Assembly: GCA_000237975.1 (NCBI GenBank)
Contig: CP003179.1
Coordinates: forward strand, 2,510,270 to 2,574,269
Reading direction: 5' to 3'
Length of the DNA: 64,000 nucleotides
DNA from: Sulfobacillus acidophilus DSM 10332
GTDB lineage: Bacteria; Bacillota; Sulfobacillia; Sulfobacillales; Sulfobacillaceae
Made by a program: the position numbers and the translations under genes. Positions 32,596 to 41,597 of the stretch are shown here, piece after piece. How positions within the stretch are numbered: position 1 is the first letter of the stretch; each line of letters starts with the position of its first letter. The notes under the pieces were generated by a model. That model was not told the DNA's origin. It saw only the letters and a program-made list of their open reading frames with translations, and ran no database searches.

Positions 32596-33384
32596 TTAGG
32601 CTGGCCCCCGATGAATACCTCCGTCGATATCCACACTCGTGCCGGTAATCATGCCGGCTTCATCCGACAGGAGAAACCGAATAAGCCGAGCAATGTCTTC
32701 GGGCCGCGTTAAGCGGCCTCGTGGAGTCTGCCGCATGCGCACCAAGGCTTGATCCGGAGAAATCTGATCCAAGCGGGCATAACCCTCGGCCATCTGCAGT
32801 AAAAGGGCAGTCTCTGTCGCCCCGGGATTGACATTGACGACCCGAATCTGCCATGGGGCGACTTCGTCAGCCAGAATTTTGGTCAGTCCGCGTAAAGCCC
32901 CATTAATCGTCGTGGCCGCCGCCAAGCGAGGGTTCGGATCTTTCCCGGTGACTCCCGCCACATTCACGATGGCGCCTCCGCCAACCTGGCGTAGATACGG
33001 CACCACTGCCCGCATGAGACTTAAATAGCCCCAAAACTTAACGGTAAAATCCTCTTGCCACCGGCGCCAGTCCAAGCCTAAAGGCGTTCCCACGCTCGCC
33101 CCGCCGGCACAATTAACCAGACCCGTAATCCGGCCATATTGCTGAAAAGCCGCCCGACACACCGCCTCCCCGTCTTCCGGGCAGCCGGTCAATGTATGCG
33201 CTAGACCGTGGGCTTCGCCAGGCCCGTTTTGACTTAAGGTCGCCGCGGCGTTTGCCGTCGCGACCGGATCCCGGGCCACGAGGAGCACCCGAGCGCCCGC
33301 GCCGACCAGACAACGGGCCGTCTCATAGCCGATCCCGCGACTGCCCCCGGTCACGATAATGACTTGATCGTTCCATACCGTCAT
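32596..33384 (-). CDS. Short-chain dehydrogenase/reductase
   Basis: A 262-residue classical SDR. NAD(P) binding: VIIVTGGSRGIGYETAR near the N-terminus; NCAGGAS and the catalytic residues follow in the core. Instead of the usual Tyr-x-x-x-Lys, the alignable segment reads NVAGVTGKDPNPRLAAATTINGALRGLTKILA, so the catalytic Tyr appears replaced (ATTINGALRG where SAxYxxxKxA is usual). PSVDI-type ends are normal: GMITGTSVDIDGG. The enzyme may be atypical or inactive. ATG 33384 follows ggggggac; the longer frame to 33423 lacks a site. Confidence 0.85.
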   Translation of the reverse strand: MTVWNDQVIIVTGGSRGIGYETARCLVGAGARVLLVARDPVATANAAATLSQNGPGEAHGLAHTLTGCPEDGEAVCRAAFQQYGRITGLVNCAGGASVGTPLGLDWRRWQEDFTVKFWGYLSLMRAVVPYLRQVGGGAIVNVAGVTGKDPNPRLAAATTINGALRGLTKILADEVAPWQIRVVNVNPGATETALLLQMAEGYARLDQISPDQALVRMRQTPRGRLTRPEDIARLIRFLLSDEAGMITGTSVDIDGGIHRGPA

Positions 33385-33762
33385 CGCTGTCCCCCCGTAC
33401 AACGTATGCAGGCGGGCAGGCAAAACATTCCCCGGGGAATAAGGGCTGTCTCAAAAGAATCGAAGAAGAGAGAGGGACGACGCCTCTTGAGTGGGGCCCT
33501 ATCCCGTTCCCAAGGAATCCCAGGTCGAATCGGACCGGTCATCCCGATCCGATATGCCGATCCTAAATCGAGAAGGGCTTTACGAAATCCGTTTAGGCGT
33601 CTCGTCGATTGAGGCAGCACACCCCATTTGGGGTCGACGGCCACCGGGCGGGTATAACGCCTGTCCCGCCGGCATTCCGATGACCGTTCCCCTTGAAGAG
33701 GCCGAACGAAGGAGAGGATACCTCTAAACCCGAACCCAAGGGCGCTTTGGAGAGGGCGAGGG
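33385..33762. other. Gap of 378 bp without a supported gene
   Basis: Short frames exist on both strands but none has a good ribosome site or recognisable product. The phrase gggctgtctcaaaa at about 33447-33460 resembles terminal repeats of some insertion sequences, but no matching second end was found. I see no other feature; the promoter of the SDR gene must lie at its left end. Confidence 0.4.
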
Positions 33763-35412
33763 TTAAAAAACAGGCCGCTCTCGCCATCCGCCAAACACGG
33801 ATTTCATCGCGGCCACAATTTCCCCTTCGGTTGCTCCGGCTCGCACACATTCGATAATTTGCGGCATCAACGCAGCCGCCGGATCCTGGCAACGACGGGT
33901 AAGTTCGGCCAACGTTTCGTCGACAAGAGCGGCATTGCGGGTATGACGCCATTGACGAACCCGTTCACGCTGCTCTTGTTCCACGCGCGGATCAATTTTC
34001 AAAATCGGGATCTTTTCGGTTTCCTCCTCCACGAAGGCGTTCACGCCCACCACAATTTTTTCGTGATTTTCCAGTTCTTTTTGGTACCGGTAGGAGGCTT
34101 CGGCAATTTCCCGTTGAAAGAATCCGTTTTCAATTCCCGCCAATACGCCGCCGATCGCATCGATGCGCTCAAAGTACTCTTCGGCTTGCCGTTCCAATTC
34201 GTCTGTCAGAGCCTCCACGAAATACGACCCGGCCAACGGATCGACGGTATTGGTGACCCCCGTTTCATAGGCAATGATTTGCTGGGTGCGCAAGGCAATT
34301 TTAACCGCCTTTTCGGTCGGCAGGGATAAGACTTCGTCCATCGAGTTGGTATGCAGGGACTGCGTGCCGCCCAATACCGCCGCCATCGCTTCAAACGCGG
34401 TACGCACAATGTTATTTTCCGGTTGCTGAGCGGTCAGCGAACACCCCGCCGTCTGGGTATGAAACCGCATCATCCACGACCGAGGATTTTTGGCCCCGTA
34501 TTTTTCTTTGAGATGACGGGCCCAAATTCGCCGGGCGGCCCGGAACTTGGCAATCTCCTCAAAGAAATCGATGTGCGAGTTGAAGAAAAACGAAAGACGG
34601 GGAGCAAACGCATCAACATCCAGGCCGGCTTGAATGCCGGCTTCCACATAGGCAAATCCGTCGGCCAACGTGAACGCCAATTCCTGTGCCGCCGTCGCGC
34701 CCGCTTCCCGAATATGATAGCCGCTGATACTGATGGAATTCCATTGGGGTACCTCATGCGTCGCAAACGCCATCATATCGGTAATGACCCGCATGGACGC
34801 TTGAGGCGGGAAGATCCATTCTTTTTGGGCAATATATTCTTTTAAAATATCGGCCTGTAGCGTGCCCCGCAAACGATCCCAGGAGACGCCTTGACGTTCG
34901 GCCGCCACTAAATACATCGCCCAAATAATCGGCGCCGGTCCGTTAATGGTCATGGACGTCGAGACTTGATCGAGGGGAATTCCTTCAAAAAGCCGTTCCA
35001 TATCCTCGATGGAATCGATGGCTACCCCTTCACGCCCGACTTCTCCCAAGCTGTGGGGATCGTCGGAGTCATATCCCATCAAGGTTGGCATATCAAACGC
35101 CACCGACAAACCGGTTTGACCTTGCTCCAAAAGATAATGAAAACGCTCGTTGGTTTCTCGCGCCGTGCCGAATCCGGCAAATTGGCGCATAGTCCATAGC
35201 CGGCCACGGTACATGTTGGCATGGATTCCCCGGGTGTAGGGATAGGCACCCGGCTGGCCGATTCTATCCCAACTCGGTAGATCCTCGGGCCCGTATACCT
35301 CTTTAATCGGTACGTCCGACAACGTAAGAAACTGACGATGCCCCTGGTAGGGATCGCGGGCATCAGGCGGTGCGGCACTGTGGGTTCTTTGATTGTCGTA
35401 TTCTATGGCCAT
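33763..35412 (-). CDS. icmA: Isobutyryl-CoA mutase-like large subunit (B12-dependent)
   Basis: A 549-residue catalytic TIM-barrel subunit of the methylmalonyl-CoA mutase family; no B12-binding domain follows, so a separate small subunit is needed and is not in this window. Core motifs: [71 protein letters not shown]. Specificity positions are Phe78 in RQFAGF (Tyr in methylmalonyl-, Phe in isobutyryl-CoA mutase) and Gln196 in IAQKE (Arg in methylmalonyl-, Gln in isobutyryl-). Both match isobutyryl-CoA mutase. ATG 35412 has gaaggag upstream. The adjacent leucine dehydrogenase supports branched-chain metabolism. Confidence 0.85.
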   Translation of the reverse strand: MAIEYDNQRTHSAAPPDARDPYQGHRQFLTLSDVPIKEVYGPEDLPSWDRIGQPGAYPYTRGIHANMYRGRLWTMRQFAGFGTARETNERFHYLLEQGQTGLSVAFDMPTLMGYDSDDPHSLGEVGREGVAIDSIEDMERLFEGIPLDQVSTSMTINGPAPIIWAMYLVAAERQGVSWDRLRGTLQADILKEYIAQKEWIFPPQASMRVITDMMAFATHEVPQWNSISISGYHIREAGATAAQELAFTLADGFAYVEAGIQAGLDVDAFAPRLSFFFNSHIDFFEEIAKFRAARRIWARHLKEKYGAKNPRSWMMRFHTQTAGCSLTAQQPENNIVRTAFEAMAAVLGGTQSLHTNSMDEVLSLPTEKAVKIALRTQQIIAYETGVTNTVDPLAGSYFVEALTDELERQAEEYFERIDAIGGVLAGIENGFFQREIAEASYRYQKELENHEKIVVGVNAFVEEETEKIPILKIDPRVEQEQRERVRQWRHTRNAALVDETLAELTRRCQDPAAALMPQIIECVRAGATEGEIVAAMKSVFGGWRERPVF

Positions 35413-35512
35413 CGCTTTTGGCTCCTTCGGCAAAATAACGGGCTGACGGTTGCCCCCATCGCTCTACCTTTATCATAGTCCGCGAGAGAGGGAGTGTCAC
35501 CTCTTCCGGATT

Positions 35513-36580
35513 CTATGATCCGTACAGGCGGTGGATGGCCTGAATGGTGTCCAAACGGCGACGCGCCTCGTCTACCGCAACCGCCACGGTTGATCGGCCG
35601 GAGGCGTCCGCCTTCCGAAAAATCTCGAGCAGGACGTCATAAATCCCGTCTATTTGATGACGGACCCGTTCTTCATGATATCCCCGAATTTCATCCGCCA
35701 CCTGAATCAATCCGCCGGCATTCGCAATAAAATCCGGCGCATAGAGAATGCCGCGGGCAGCTAAATCATCGGCCAGTCGATCATCCGCCAGCTGATTGTT
35801 GGCCGAACCGGCCACCACCTGACATTGGAGGGCGGACACGGTCCGTTCCGTAATGACGTTACCCAACGCACAGGGGGCGAAAATATCGCAGGGGGTTTCC
35901 ACCACAGCCCACGGATCGGTGGCTTCAATCCCCCAAGCGGACGCCACTCGGCCGACTACATGCGGATTGATATCGGCCGCAATCACTCGAGCGCCGGCCT
36001 CGATGGCCCGTCGCGCCACATGATAGCCTACTTTGCCCAGCCCTTGGACGGCAATCCGCCGGCCCTGGAGATCCGGCGAACCGTACCGGTGCATCAACGC
36101 GGCGCGCATCGCTTGAATGACGCCGCGCGCGGTATTGTCACCCGTATCGCCGGACCCGCCATAAGCCGGCGGCAATCCGACAACATAACGGGTTTCCCGA
36201 CGAGCCCAGACAAAATCTTCTTCGTTGGTTCCTACGTCTTCTCCCGTAAGGTAACGGCCTTTCAAGGTCTCGATAAAACGCCCGAGCGCACGAAACAGGG
36301 CCTCGGACTTGTCTTTCATCGGATCCCCGATAATCACCGTTTTGCCCCCGCCGAAATCGAGCCCGGCGGCGGCCGCTTTATAGGTCATCCCTTCCGACAA
36401 CCGCAGCGCATCCTCGAGGGCCGCCTCTTCCGTTTGATACGGTAACATTCGGCACCCGCCCAACGCCGGCCCCAACGTAGTATTGTGAATGGCGATAATT
36501 GCTTTCAAACCGGAAGCCCGATCATAATTGAACAGAATTTGCTCGTGTCCCCGCCGTTTGATTTCCTCGAAGATTTCCAT
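35513..36580 (-). CDS. bcd: Leucine dehydrogenase
   Basis: A 355-residue member of the Glu/Leu/Phe/Val dehydrogenase family of leucine-dehydrogenase size. ALGGCRMLPY, the catalytic segment KAAAAGLDFGGGKTVIIGDP with its lysine, GRYLTGEDVGTNEEDF, and the NAD fold GRRIAVQGLGKVGYHVARRAIEAG followed by VIAADIN (Asp for NAD) are typical. It deaminates leucine, valine and isoleucine to 2-oxo acids. Valine-derived isobutyryl-CoA would be a substrate for the neighbouring mutase. ATG 36580 has gcgggggac; a longer frame to 36625 has none. Confidence 0.92.
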   Translation of the reverse strand: MEIFEEIKRRGHEQILFNYDRASGLKAIIAIHNTTLGPALGGCRMLPYQTEEAALEDALRLSEGMTYKAAAAGLDFGGGKTVIIGDPMKDKSEALFRALGRFIETLKGRYLTGEDVGTNEEDFVWARRETRYVVGLPPAYGGSGDTGDNTARGVIQAMRAALMHRYGSPDLQGRRIAVQGLGKVGYHVARRAIEAGARVIAADINPHVVGRVASAWGIEATDPWAVVETPCDIFAPCALGNVITERTVSALQCQVVAGSANNQLADDRLADDLAARGILYAPDFIANAGGLIQVADEIRGYHEERVRHQIDGIYDVLLEIFRKADASGRSTVAVAVDEARRRLDTIQAIHRLYGS

Positions 36581-36662
36581 CAGTCCCCCGCCTCGGATCC
36601 CAAGAGAATGGTCTCGCGCTCTCATTATAGTCTACCGAGCGCGGTAACCAGAAAATTCCCGG

Positions 36663-37496
36663 TTATTCGGAAAGATCTTCGGCCCATTCGACGGGTGCAT
36701 CCGCGCCACCGGGAAAGGGCCATACCGCCCCCGCGGGATGTAACCCGACGGGAACCGCCCAAGGGGCATGATTCCGGTTCTCCGGCATGGGTCGCAACAC
36801 GGCCAACGGCGTCCCTTGCCCCCCCTGACCCATCGGATTGTCCATTAACAGTTGGCGAATGACCCGCCCCTCGGTCGGCGACGACACGGCTAACACTTCG
36901 CTGCCCATGTCGTTCACATCGACCACCGCCACCGTACACTTGAATTTTCGGGCTAAGGTGTCCACCAACCGATCAGCTTGGCGAGGCGCCAGCACGATGT
37001 ATTGGTTATAGGGGGCAATCGTCGTCGGGCCGGGACCGTCAATGGACGCCACCTTCCGGCCGGCAATGCGATAAAAATCCCCTGACCGTCCAATGACACG
37101 GTCGACGGCCCCCAACGCCGCCGCCACCATCATGCGAGGCACGCCGACCTCCCGAAAAGCCATTTCCATGGTTTCCGGGCGCTTCAGTCCGAGCCCGTAT
37201 CCTAAAGATCGGACATGCCGGGACAACCAGCGGGCTAACGGCCGCGGGCGCACCTGCTTTAGCGGAACCGCACGCCCTTCGGCAATCGCCACCGCTTTTT
37301 CGCCGAGTACCAGCATATCGCCGGGTTGTAACAAATCCTGCAGGTAGGGCAAAAGCGTCTTCTCCAATTTTTCCCCGGGACGAATCAAATGGGTCCGAAT
37401 CACATACCGCCGATATCGGCGACCGTCGACCTCGCGAATCGGTTTTTCCAACCACTGGCCTACCGTCGGATCCGCCACAGATTGTTCATATGACAT
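36663..37496 (-). CDS. Coenzyme F420-0:gamma-glutamyl ligase-like protein
   Basis: A 277-residue protein resembling the CofE/FbiB ligase domain: RYVIRTHLIRPGEKLEKTLLPYLQDLLQPGDMLVLGEKAVAIAEG is the usual start (T(x)LI..GD...E..v..aqG), and IAPYNQYIVLAPRQADRLVDTLARKFKCTVAVVDVND gives the later core. CofE adds glutamates to F420-0. No other F420 genes are visible and many Firmicutes carry such CofE-like proteins without F420, so true function is uncertain. ATG 37496 follows gggggag. It sits 82 bp upstream of leucine dehydrogenase and may be in its operon. Confidence 0.75.
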   Translation of the reverse strand: MSYEQSVADPTVGQWLEKPIREVDGRRYRRYVIRTHLIRPGEKLEKTLLPYLQDLLQPGDMLVLGEKAVAIAEGRAVPLKQVRPRPLARWLSRHVRSLGYGLGLKRPETMEMAFREVGVPRMMVAAALGAVDRVIGRSGDFYRIAGRKVASIDGPGPTTIAPYNQYIVLAPRQADRLVDTLARKFKCTVAVVDVNDMGSEVLAVSSPTEGRVIRQLLMDNPMGQGGQGTPLAVLRPMPENRNHAPWAVPVGLHPAGAVWPFPGGADAPVEWAEDLSE

Positions 37497-37612
37497 GAGT
37501 GCCAAACTCCCCCTTAAATCGTGTCATTTAAGGGTATGCCGGCACCGTCGATCTGGCGAATTCCTTGCCGGCGGGATTGGTTGGAGAAACTTCTAAAGCT
37601 TCCCTGCCACAC

Positions 37613-37647
37613 AAAAAATCGCCTCGGCCAAGGTCCCCGAGGCGATT
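37613..37647 (-). terminator. Rho-independent terminator of the aldolase gene
   Basis: AATCGCCTCGG pairs with CCGAGGCGATT on the minus strand with a 9-nt loop and runs into TTTTTT, 18 bp past the aldolase stop. Confidence 0.93.
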
Positions 37648-37665
37648 CGCGATGAGGCGGCGCCG

Positions 37666-38559
37666 TTAGGCGTACCGTGACAGCAGTTGGTAAAACGACT
37701 GCGAAATGCTGAGCGCTTCATGAAGCGGCCGTTGCCACACATTGCGGCCGAAAATCAAACCCGTCGCGCCGGCCTGCATGCATTGTTCGGCTTTTTGAAT
37801 GGCCGATTCACCCTGGCTCTTTTCACCGCCTGCGAAAATCACCAACGATTTACCGGCCGAGCGGATGACTTGATCCAAAGCCTGGTCCAACGTCCAGTCC
37901 CGTTGATAGACTTTGGGCGCCTTTTGAAGCTTGTCCGGGTCGAGCTTGGGGACGTTCAGCTTAATCACGTCGGCCCCCAGTTCTTGCGCCGTGCGCGCCG
38001 CGTAATCCACGGCATAAATGGTGTCCTTGCCGCCTTTGGCTTCTACCGCAGCCCCACGCGGGTAAGCCCACACGACAATCGGCATACCGTACCGCTCGGC
38101 GTCTTCCCGCACCTGCCGAAATTGCCGAAAGTCTTCGTCTTGGCGGGCGGATCCCACGTACAGCGTATAGCCGACCGCGTCGGCCCCCAGACGCACCGCA
38201 TCCTCCACCGTCGCGTTTAAAGGCGATAAGGGCGCGTCATCCGAAGGAATTTCCGTCTTGCCGTTTAACTTCAAAATCAAGGGAACCTTCCCGGCATAGG
38301 TCGGATAATATTTTTCCGCCAGCCCGATTTGACAGGCAATGGCCGAAAACCGTCCTTCCAACGCCACTCGAAATTCGAAGTCGGGATCTTGGCTCTCCGG
38401 TGCGTCGAAGAAGTCCCGCGGGCCATGCTCTAATCCTTGATCAATGGGAAGAATCATGAGGGTGCCATTCGCAGGGCCGGCTTGATATAACAACCGATAG
38501 AGCCGGGCTTTTTTGCCGGGGCTCAAATTCAATTCATTTAAATGCGGGCGCTTAGCCAC
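37666..38559 (-). CDS. fbaB: Class I fructose-bisphosphate aldolase (DhnA/FbaB type)
   Basis: A 297-residue archaeal/bacterial-type class I aldolase. GTLMILPIDQGLEHGPRDFF is the family signature; LILKLNGKTEIPSDDAP, VVWAYPRGAAVEAKGG and GADVIKLNVPKLD follow, where the lysine of VIKLN is the Schiff-base residue; VIFAGGEKSQGES gives the phosphate-binding end. It splits or forms fructose 1,6-bisphosphate, in glycolysis and gluconeogenesis. Own terminator; start preceded by gaaaggaag. The divergent space to 38694 holds a perfect inverted repeat (38615-38634). Confidence 0.95.
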   Translation of the reverse strand: MAKRPHLNELNLSPGKKARLYRLLYQAGPANGTLMILPIDQGLEHGPRDFFDAPESQDPDFEFRVALEGRFSAIACQIGLAEKYYPTYAGKVPLILKLNGKTEIPSDDAPLSPLNATVEDAVRLGADAVGYTLYVGSARQDEDFRQFRQVREDAERYGMPIVVWAYPRGAAVEAKGGKDTIYAVDYAARTAQELGADVIKLNVPKLDPDKLQKAPKVYQRDWTLDQALDQVIRSAGKSLVIFAGGEKSQGESAIQKAEQCMQAGATGLIFGRNVWQRPLHEALSISQSFYQLLSRYA

Positions 38560-38614
38560 GTAAGCCCTTCCTTTCCTCAGTGAAGTACTGGAGCACCAAG
38601 AGGATGATTGACTG

Positions 38615-38634
38615 AAAGAGACTAGTGTCTCTTT
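38615..38634. promoter_or_regulatory. Perfect inverted repeat between divergent genes
   Basis: AAAGAGAC, TAGT, GTCTCTTT: 8-bp perfect arms around 4 nt, in the 134-bp space between the aldolase and M61 peptidase genes. An operator for one or both is likelier than a terminator, since no transcript should end here. Confidence 0.5.
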
Positions 38635-38693
38635 TGGGGAAATTGTACCATAGAAACCACAACCATTATGACTAACTTAAGGTAGGTGTCACG

Positions 38694-40448
38694 GTGGCCA
38701 CTTCGTCCCCCCGAATACAGTACCGCGTAAGGATGCCCGAACCTCAAACGCATTATTTTCACGTCGAGGCCCAATTCGAGGGCCCGTTCGACGAGACGTT
38801 TACGGTGGCTTTGCCGGTATGGACGCCCGGTTCCTATCTTGTCCGGGATTTTGCCAAACATGTGATTCACATGAGTGCTTGGGCCGACGATCGGCCGGTC
38901 CCGATCACGAAAATCGATAAGTCGCGCTGGCAAGTCGCCGTTCCTGCGCTGACCCGCCACATTCGACTGAGCTATGCCGTGTATGCGTATGAATTAACCG
39001 TGCGGACCAGCCACCTGGATGATTCCCATGGCTACGTGAACGGGGCCACGTTATTTGTCTATCACGAACCGTGGAAGAACGAGCCGATCGCCCTTTCGGT
39101 CGAACCGCCGCCGGGCTGGACGGTCACCACCGCTCTCGACCGTCACCCCGAGAGCTCGGGCTACTCCTACCATGTGCCCAATTATGACGTGCTGGTGGAT
39201 AGTCCCCTGGAAATCGGCCCACATCATCCGCATCCTTTTTGGGTTAAAGGGGTTTTACATGAGCTGGTGGTCTGGGGGGAAGGCCCCCTCCCGCTGGACC
39301 GTCTGCTCGGGGATTTAACCCGCATGGCGGAAGAGGCCGCCGCCATTTTCGGCGGATTGCCGTTTTCTCGCTATGTGTTTATTCTCCATCTGACCGACCG
39401 CGGCGGAGGCGGACTGGAACACGCCAATTCGGCCAGCGTACAAATGCCGCGAAGTGCCTTTTGGCAGACCGACGGCTATTACCGGGCCCTCTCGGTATTT
39501 GCCCATGAATATTTTCATTTGTGGAATGTCAAGCGGCTTCGTCCCACGACCCTCGGCCCGTTTGACTATCAGCAGGAAAATTACACGACCCTGCTCTGGG
39601 CTCTCGAAGGGTTTACCGACTATTATGCCCCGCTGCTTTTGGTTCGCGCGGGCATTTTACCGGTCGACCACTGGCTCAAATCCCTGGGGGAATCCCTCAA
39701 AAGCCTTCAGGAGATGCCCGGGCGTTTGATTCAATCGTTATCCGAAGCATCGTTTGACGCGTGGATCCAATTTTATCGGCCGGATGCCAACTCGCCCAAC
39801 CTTAGCGTGTCCTATTACCATAAAGGCGCGTTAGCCGGCCTCTTTCTGGACTTGGCGCTTCAACGGGCGACCGGGGGCCGGGCGAGTTTAGATACCGTGA
39901 TGGTTGGGCTCTGGCAGCGCTACCACGATACTGGCTATCCGCCCGACGCGGTCGAGGCCATGATCGTCGACGTGGGCGGCCCGGAATTTAGGGATTGGCT
40001 GGACCGCTATATCTACGGCACGGCTGATTGGGATGAGACGGTTCTTCACACGGTCGGTTTGGAACTGACCCGAGAATACAGCCGCCCGGAATCGGAACGG
40101 CCGGTTTACTTAGGGCTTAAAGTGGCCGACAAAGAAGGGAAACTCCTGGCGGAAACGGTCTACCGATACGGACCGGCCGAACAGGCCGGAATCGCTCCGG
40201 GCGATGAAATCATCGCGTTAGACGGGATTCGTTGCCGTTTGTCGGACTGGACGGTCCGCTTAAGCCAATATCATCCCGGCGCCGTCATTCACGTCAGCGT
40301 GTTCCGCCGGGACGTCCTAACCCATTACGCGGTTATCGCCGAATCCCCGCGGCCGGACCAGTGGCTGATTAAGCCCCTGACCGCGGCCACCGATGCCGAG
40401 CAACGGGAATTTTCGGCGTGGACGCATCAAAGCTGGCCAGGCGAATAA
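38694..40448 (+). CDS. M61 family glycyl aminopeptidase-like protein with PDZ domain
   Basis: A 584-residue metallopeptidase. The N-terminal beta-domain (QYRVRMPEPQTHYFHVEAQFEG ... LPVWTPGSYLVRDFAKHV) is typical of M61. The zinc motif is in SVFAHEYFHLWNVKRLRP, with both histidines and the Glu, and a downstream GALEGFTDYYAPLLL contributes the third ligand Glu. A PDZ domain of about 80 residues follows: GLKVADKEGKLLAETVYRYGPAEQAGIAPGDEIIALDG. No signal peptide is seen, so it is probably cytoplasmic. GTG 38694 has aaggtagg upstream. A terminator follows. Confidence 0.93.
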   Translation: MATSSPRIQYRVRMPEPQTHYFHVEAQFEGPFDETFTVALPVWTPGSYLVRDFAKHVIHMSAWADDRPVPITKIDKSRWQVAVPALTRHIRLSYAVYAYELTVRTSHLDDSHGYVNGATLFVYHEPWKNEPIALSVEPPPGWTVTTALDRHPESSGYSYHVPNYDVLVDSPLEIGPHHPHPFWVKGVLHELVVWGEGPLPLDRLLGDLTRMAEEAAAIFGGLPFSRYVFILHLTDRGGGGLEHANSASVQMPRSAFWQTDGYYRALSVFAHEYFHLWNVKRLRPTTLGPFDYQQENYTTLLWALEGFTDYYAPLLLVRAGILPVDHWLKSLGESLKSLQEMPGRLIQSLSEASFDAWIQFYRPDANSPNLSVSYYHKGALAGLFLDLALQRATGGRASLDTVMVGLWQRYHDTGYPPDAVEAMIVDVGGPEFRDWLDRYIYGTADWDETVLHTVGLELTREYSRPESERPVYLGLKVADKEGKLLAETVYRYGPAEQAGIAPGDEIIALDGIRCRLSDWTVRLSQYHPGAVIHVSVFRRDVLTHYAVIAESPRPDQWLIKPLTAATDAEQREFSAWTHQSWPGE

Positions 40449-40460
40449 GAATACCGAAGC

Positions 40461-40491
40461 GGCGTCGCGACCCCTGGTCCCGACGCCTTTT
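40461..40491 (+). terminator. Rho-independent terminator of the M61 gene
   Basis: GGCGTCGcGA pairs with TCcCGACGCC, one mismatch, followed by TTTTGG. It abuts the end of the convergent reductase gene. Confidence 0.8.
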
Positions 40492-40493
40492 GG

Positions 40494-41447
40494 TTATCGA
40501 CCCGATGATTGAAGAAAATGGCGGACGGATTCGACCGCCGTCGCGACCTCGCCAAATCCCACCGCAATCAATTTGACTTTGCCGGGATACGTCACAATGT
40601 CCCCGGCCGCAAAAACGCCCGGCAAATTGGTGGCCATCCGTGTATCCACCGGGATTTCGTCGCCTGTCATGTTCAGGCCCCATTCCCGGAAAATGTCGGT
40701 GCCGGGAATGAGTCCGATGGCAACAATCACGGCGTCGATAGGCCACGTCTCCTCCTTTTGCGTATCGCGGTGATAGACCAGCACACGACTGACCCGATCC
40801 CGTTCCCCGTCAACCGCCCGCAATTCGGTTTCGGGTACCAACCGAATCCGCGGATGGCGGGTCAGTTTTTGAAGACTATCGGGATGGCACTGAAACGTAT
40901 CCCGACGATGAATCATCGTCACCGAGCGAGCAACCTCGGCTACCGCCATGGCCCAATCCGCTGCCGAATCGCCCCCGCCGACCACCAATACGTCTTGATC
41001 GCGAAAGGCCTCTAATCGGCCGACGACATAAAAAAGGCCCCGACCTTCCCACCGGTCAATGGCCTCGATGCCGTATTTGCGGGGACGAAACTCCCCAATT
41101 CCGCTGGTAATGACCACGGCACGCGCTTCGTACGATTCTCGGGTGGTCTCGACCACCCATCGGTCGTCCGTATGCCGGAGGTGAACCGCTTCGGCACCGG
41201 TCACCACCGTAGCCGGGTATTGAAATGCCTGTTGCTTTAGACGGTCAACCAGTTCATCCGCTCGGACCCGCGGAAAGCCTCCTACATCATAGATCGGCTT
41301 TTCGGGGTATAAATAAGCCAATTGCCCGCCTAACTGGTCGAGGCGTTCAATCAATACCGCATCTAACTGTAAAAGCCCCGCCGAATATACCCCAAAGAGC
41401 CCTACCGGTCCACCACCGATGATGATGATGTCGTGTATTTGACTCAT
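40494..41447 (-). CDS. Ferredoxin/flavodoxin--NADP reductase (YumC type)
   Basis: A 317-residue thioredoxin-reductase-like FNR. IIIIGGGPVGLFGVYSAGLL binds FAD; the middle has VLVVGGGDSAADWAMAVAE and MIHRRDTFQCH for NADPH. The CxxC of thioredoxin reductase is absent: that segment reads SGIGEFRPRKYGIEAIDRWEGRGLFYVV, the hallmark of the YumC group. C-terminal VFAAGDIVTYPGKVKLIAVGFGEVATAVE is also typical. It exchanges electrons between NADPH and ferredoxin. The partner is not encoded nearby. Confidence 0.92.
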   Translation of the reverse strand: MSQIHDIIIIGGGPVGLFGVYSAGLLQLDAVLIERLDQLGGQLAYLYPEKPIYDVGGFPRVRADELVDRLKQQAFQYPATVVTGAEAVHLRHTDDRWVVETTRESYEARAVVITSGIGEFRPRKYGIEAIDRWEGRGLFYVVGRLEAFRDQDVLVVGGGDSAADWAMAVAEVARSVTMIHRRDTFQCHPDSLQKLTRHPRIRLVPETELRAVDGERDRVSRVLVYHRDTQKEETWPIDAVIVAIGLIPGTDIFREWGLNMTGDEIPVDTRMATNLPGVFAAGDIVTYPGKVKLIAVGFGEVATAVESVRHFLQSSGR

Positions 41448-41597
41448 GTGTTACCCCATCTCGTCGTTGGTCAATGATCCGGGTTGCCCCGGCAATGCGC
41501 GGCTGGCGCGCATCCTTCCAAAGGATACTCCATTCGTTTCTCCTTGGCCACCATGCTACAATAAGACCAATCCCATCAACATGAAAGGTGTTTTCCC

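Noticed and set aside
33447-33460. IS terminal repeat (gggctgtctcaaaa)
   Set aside because: Only one possible end; no partner repeat, target duplication or transposase nearby.
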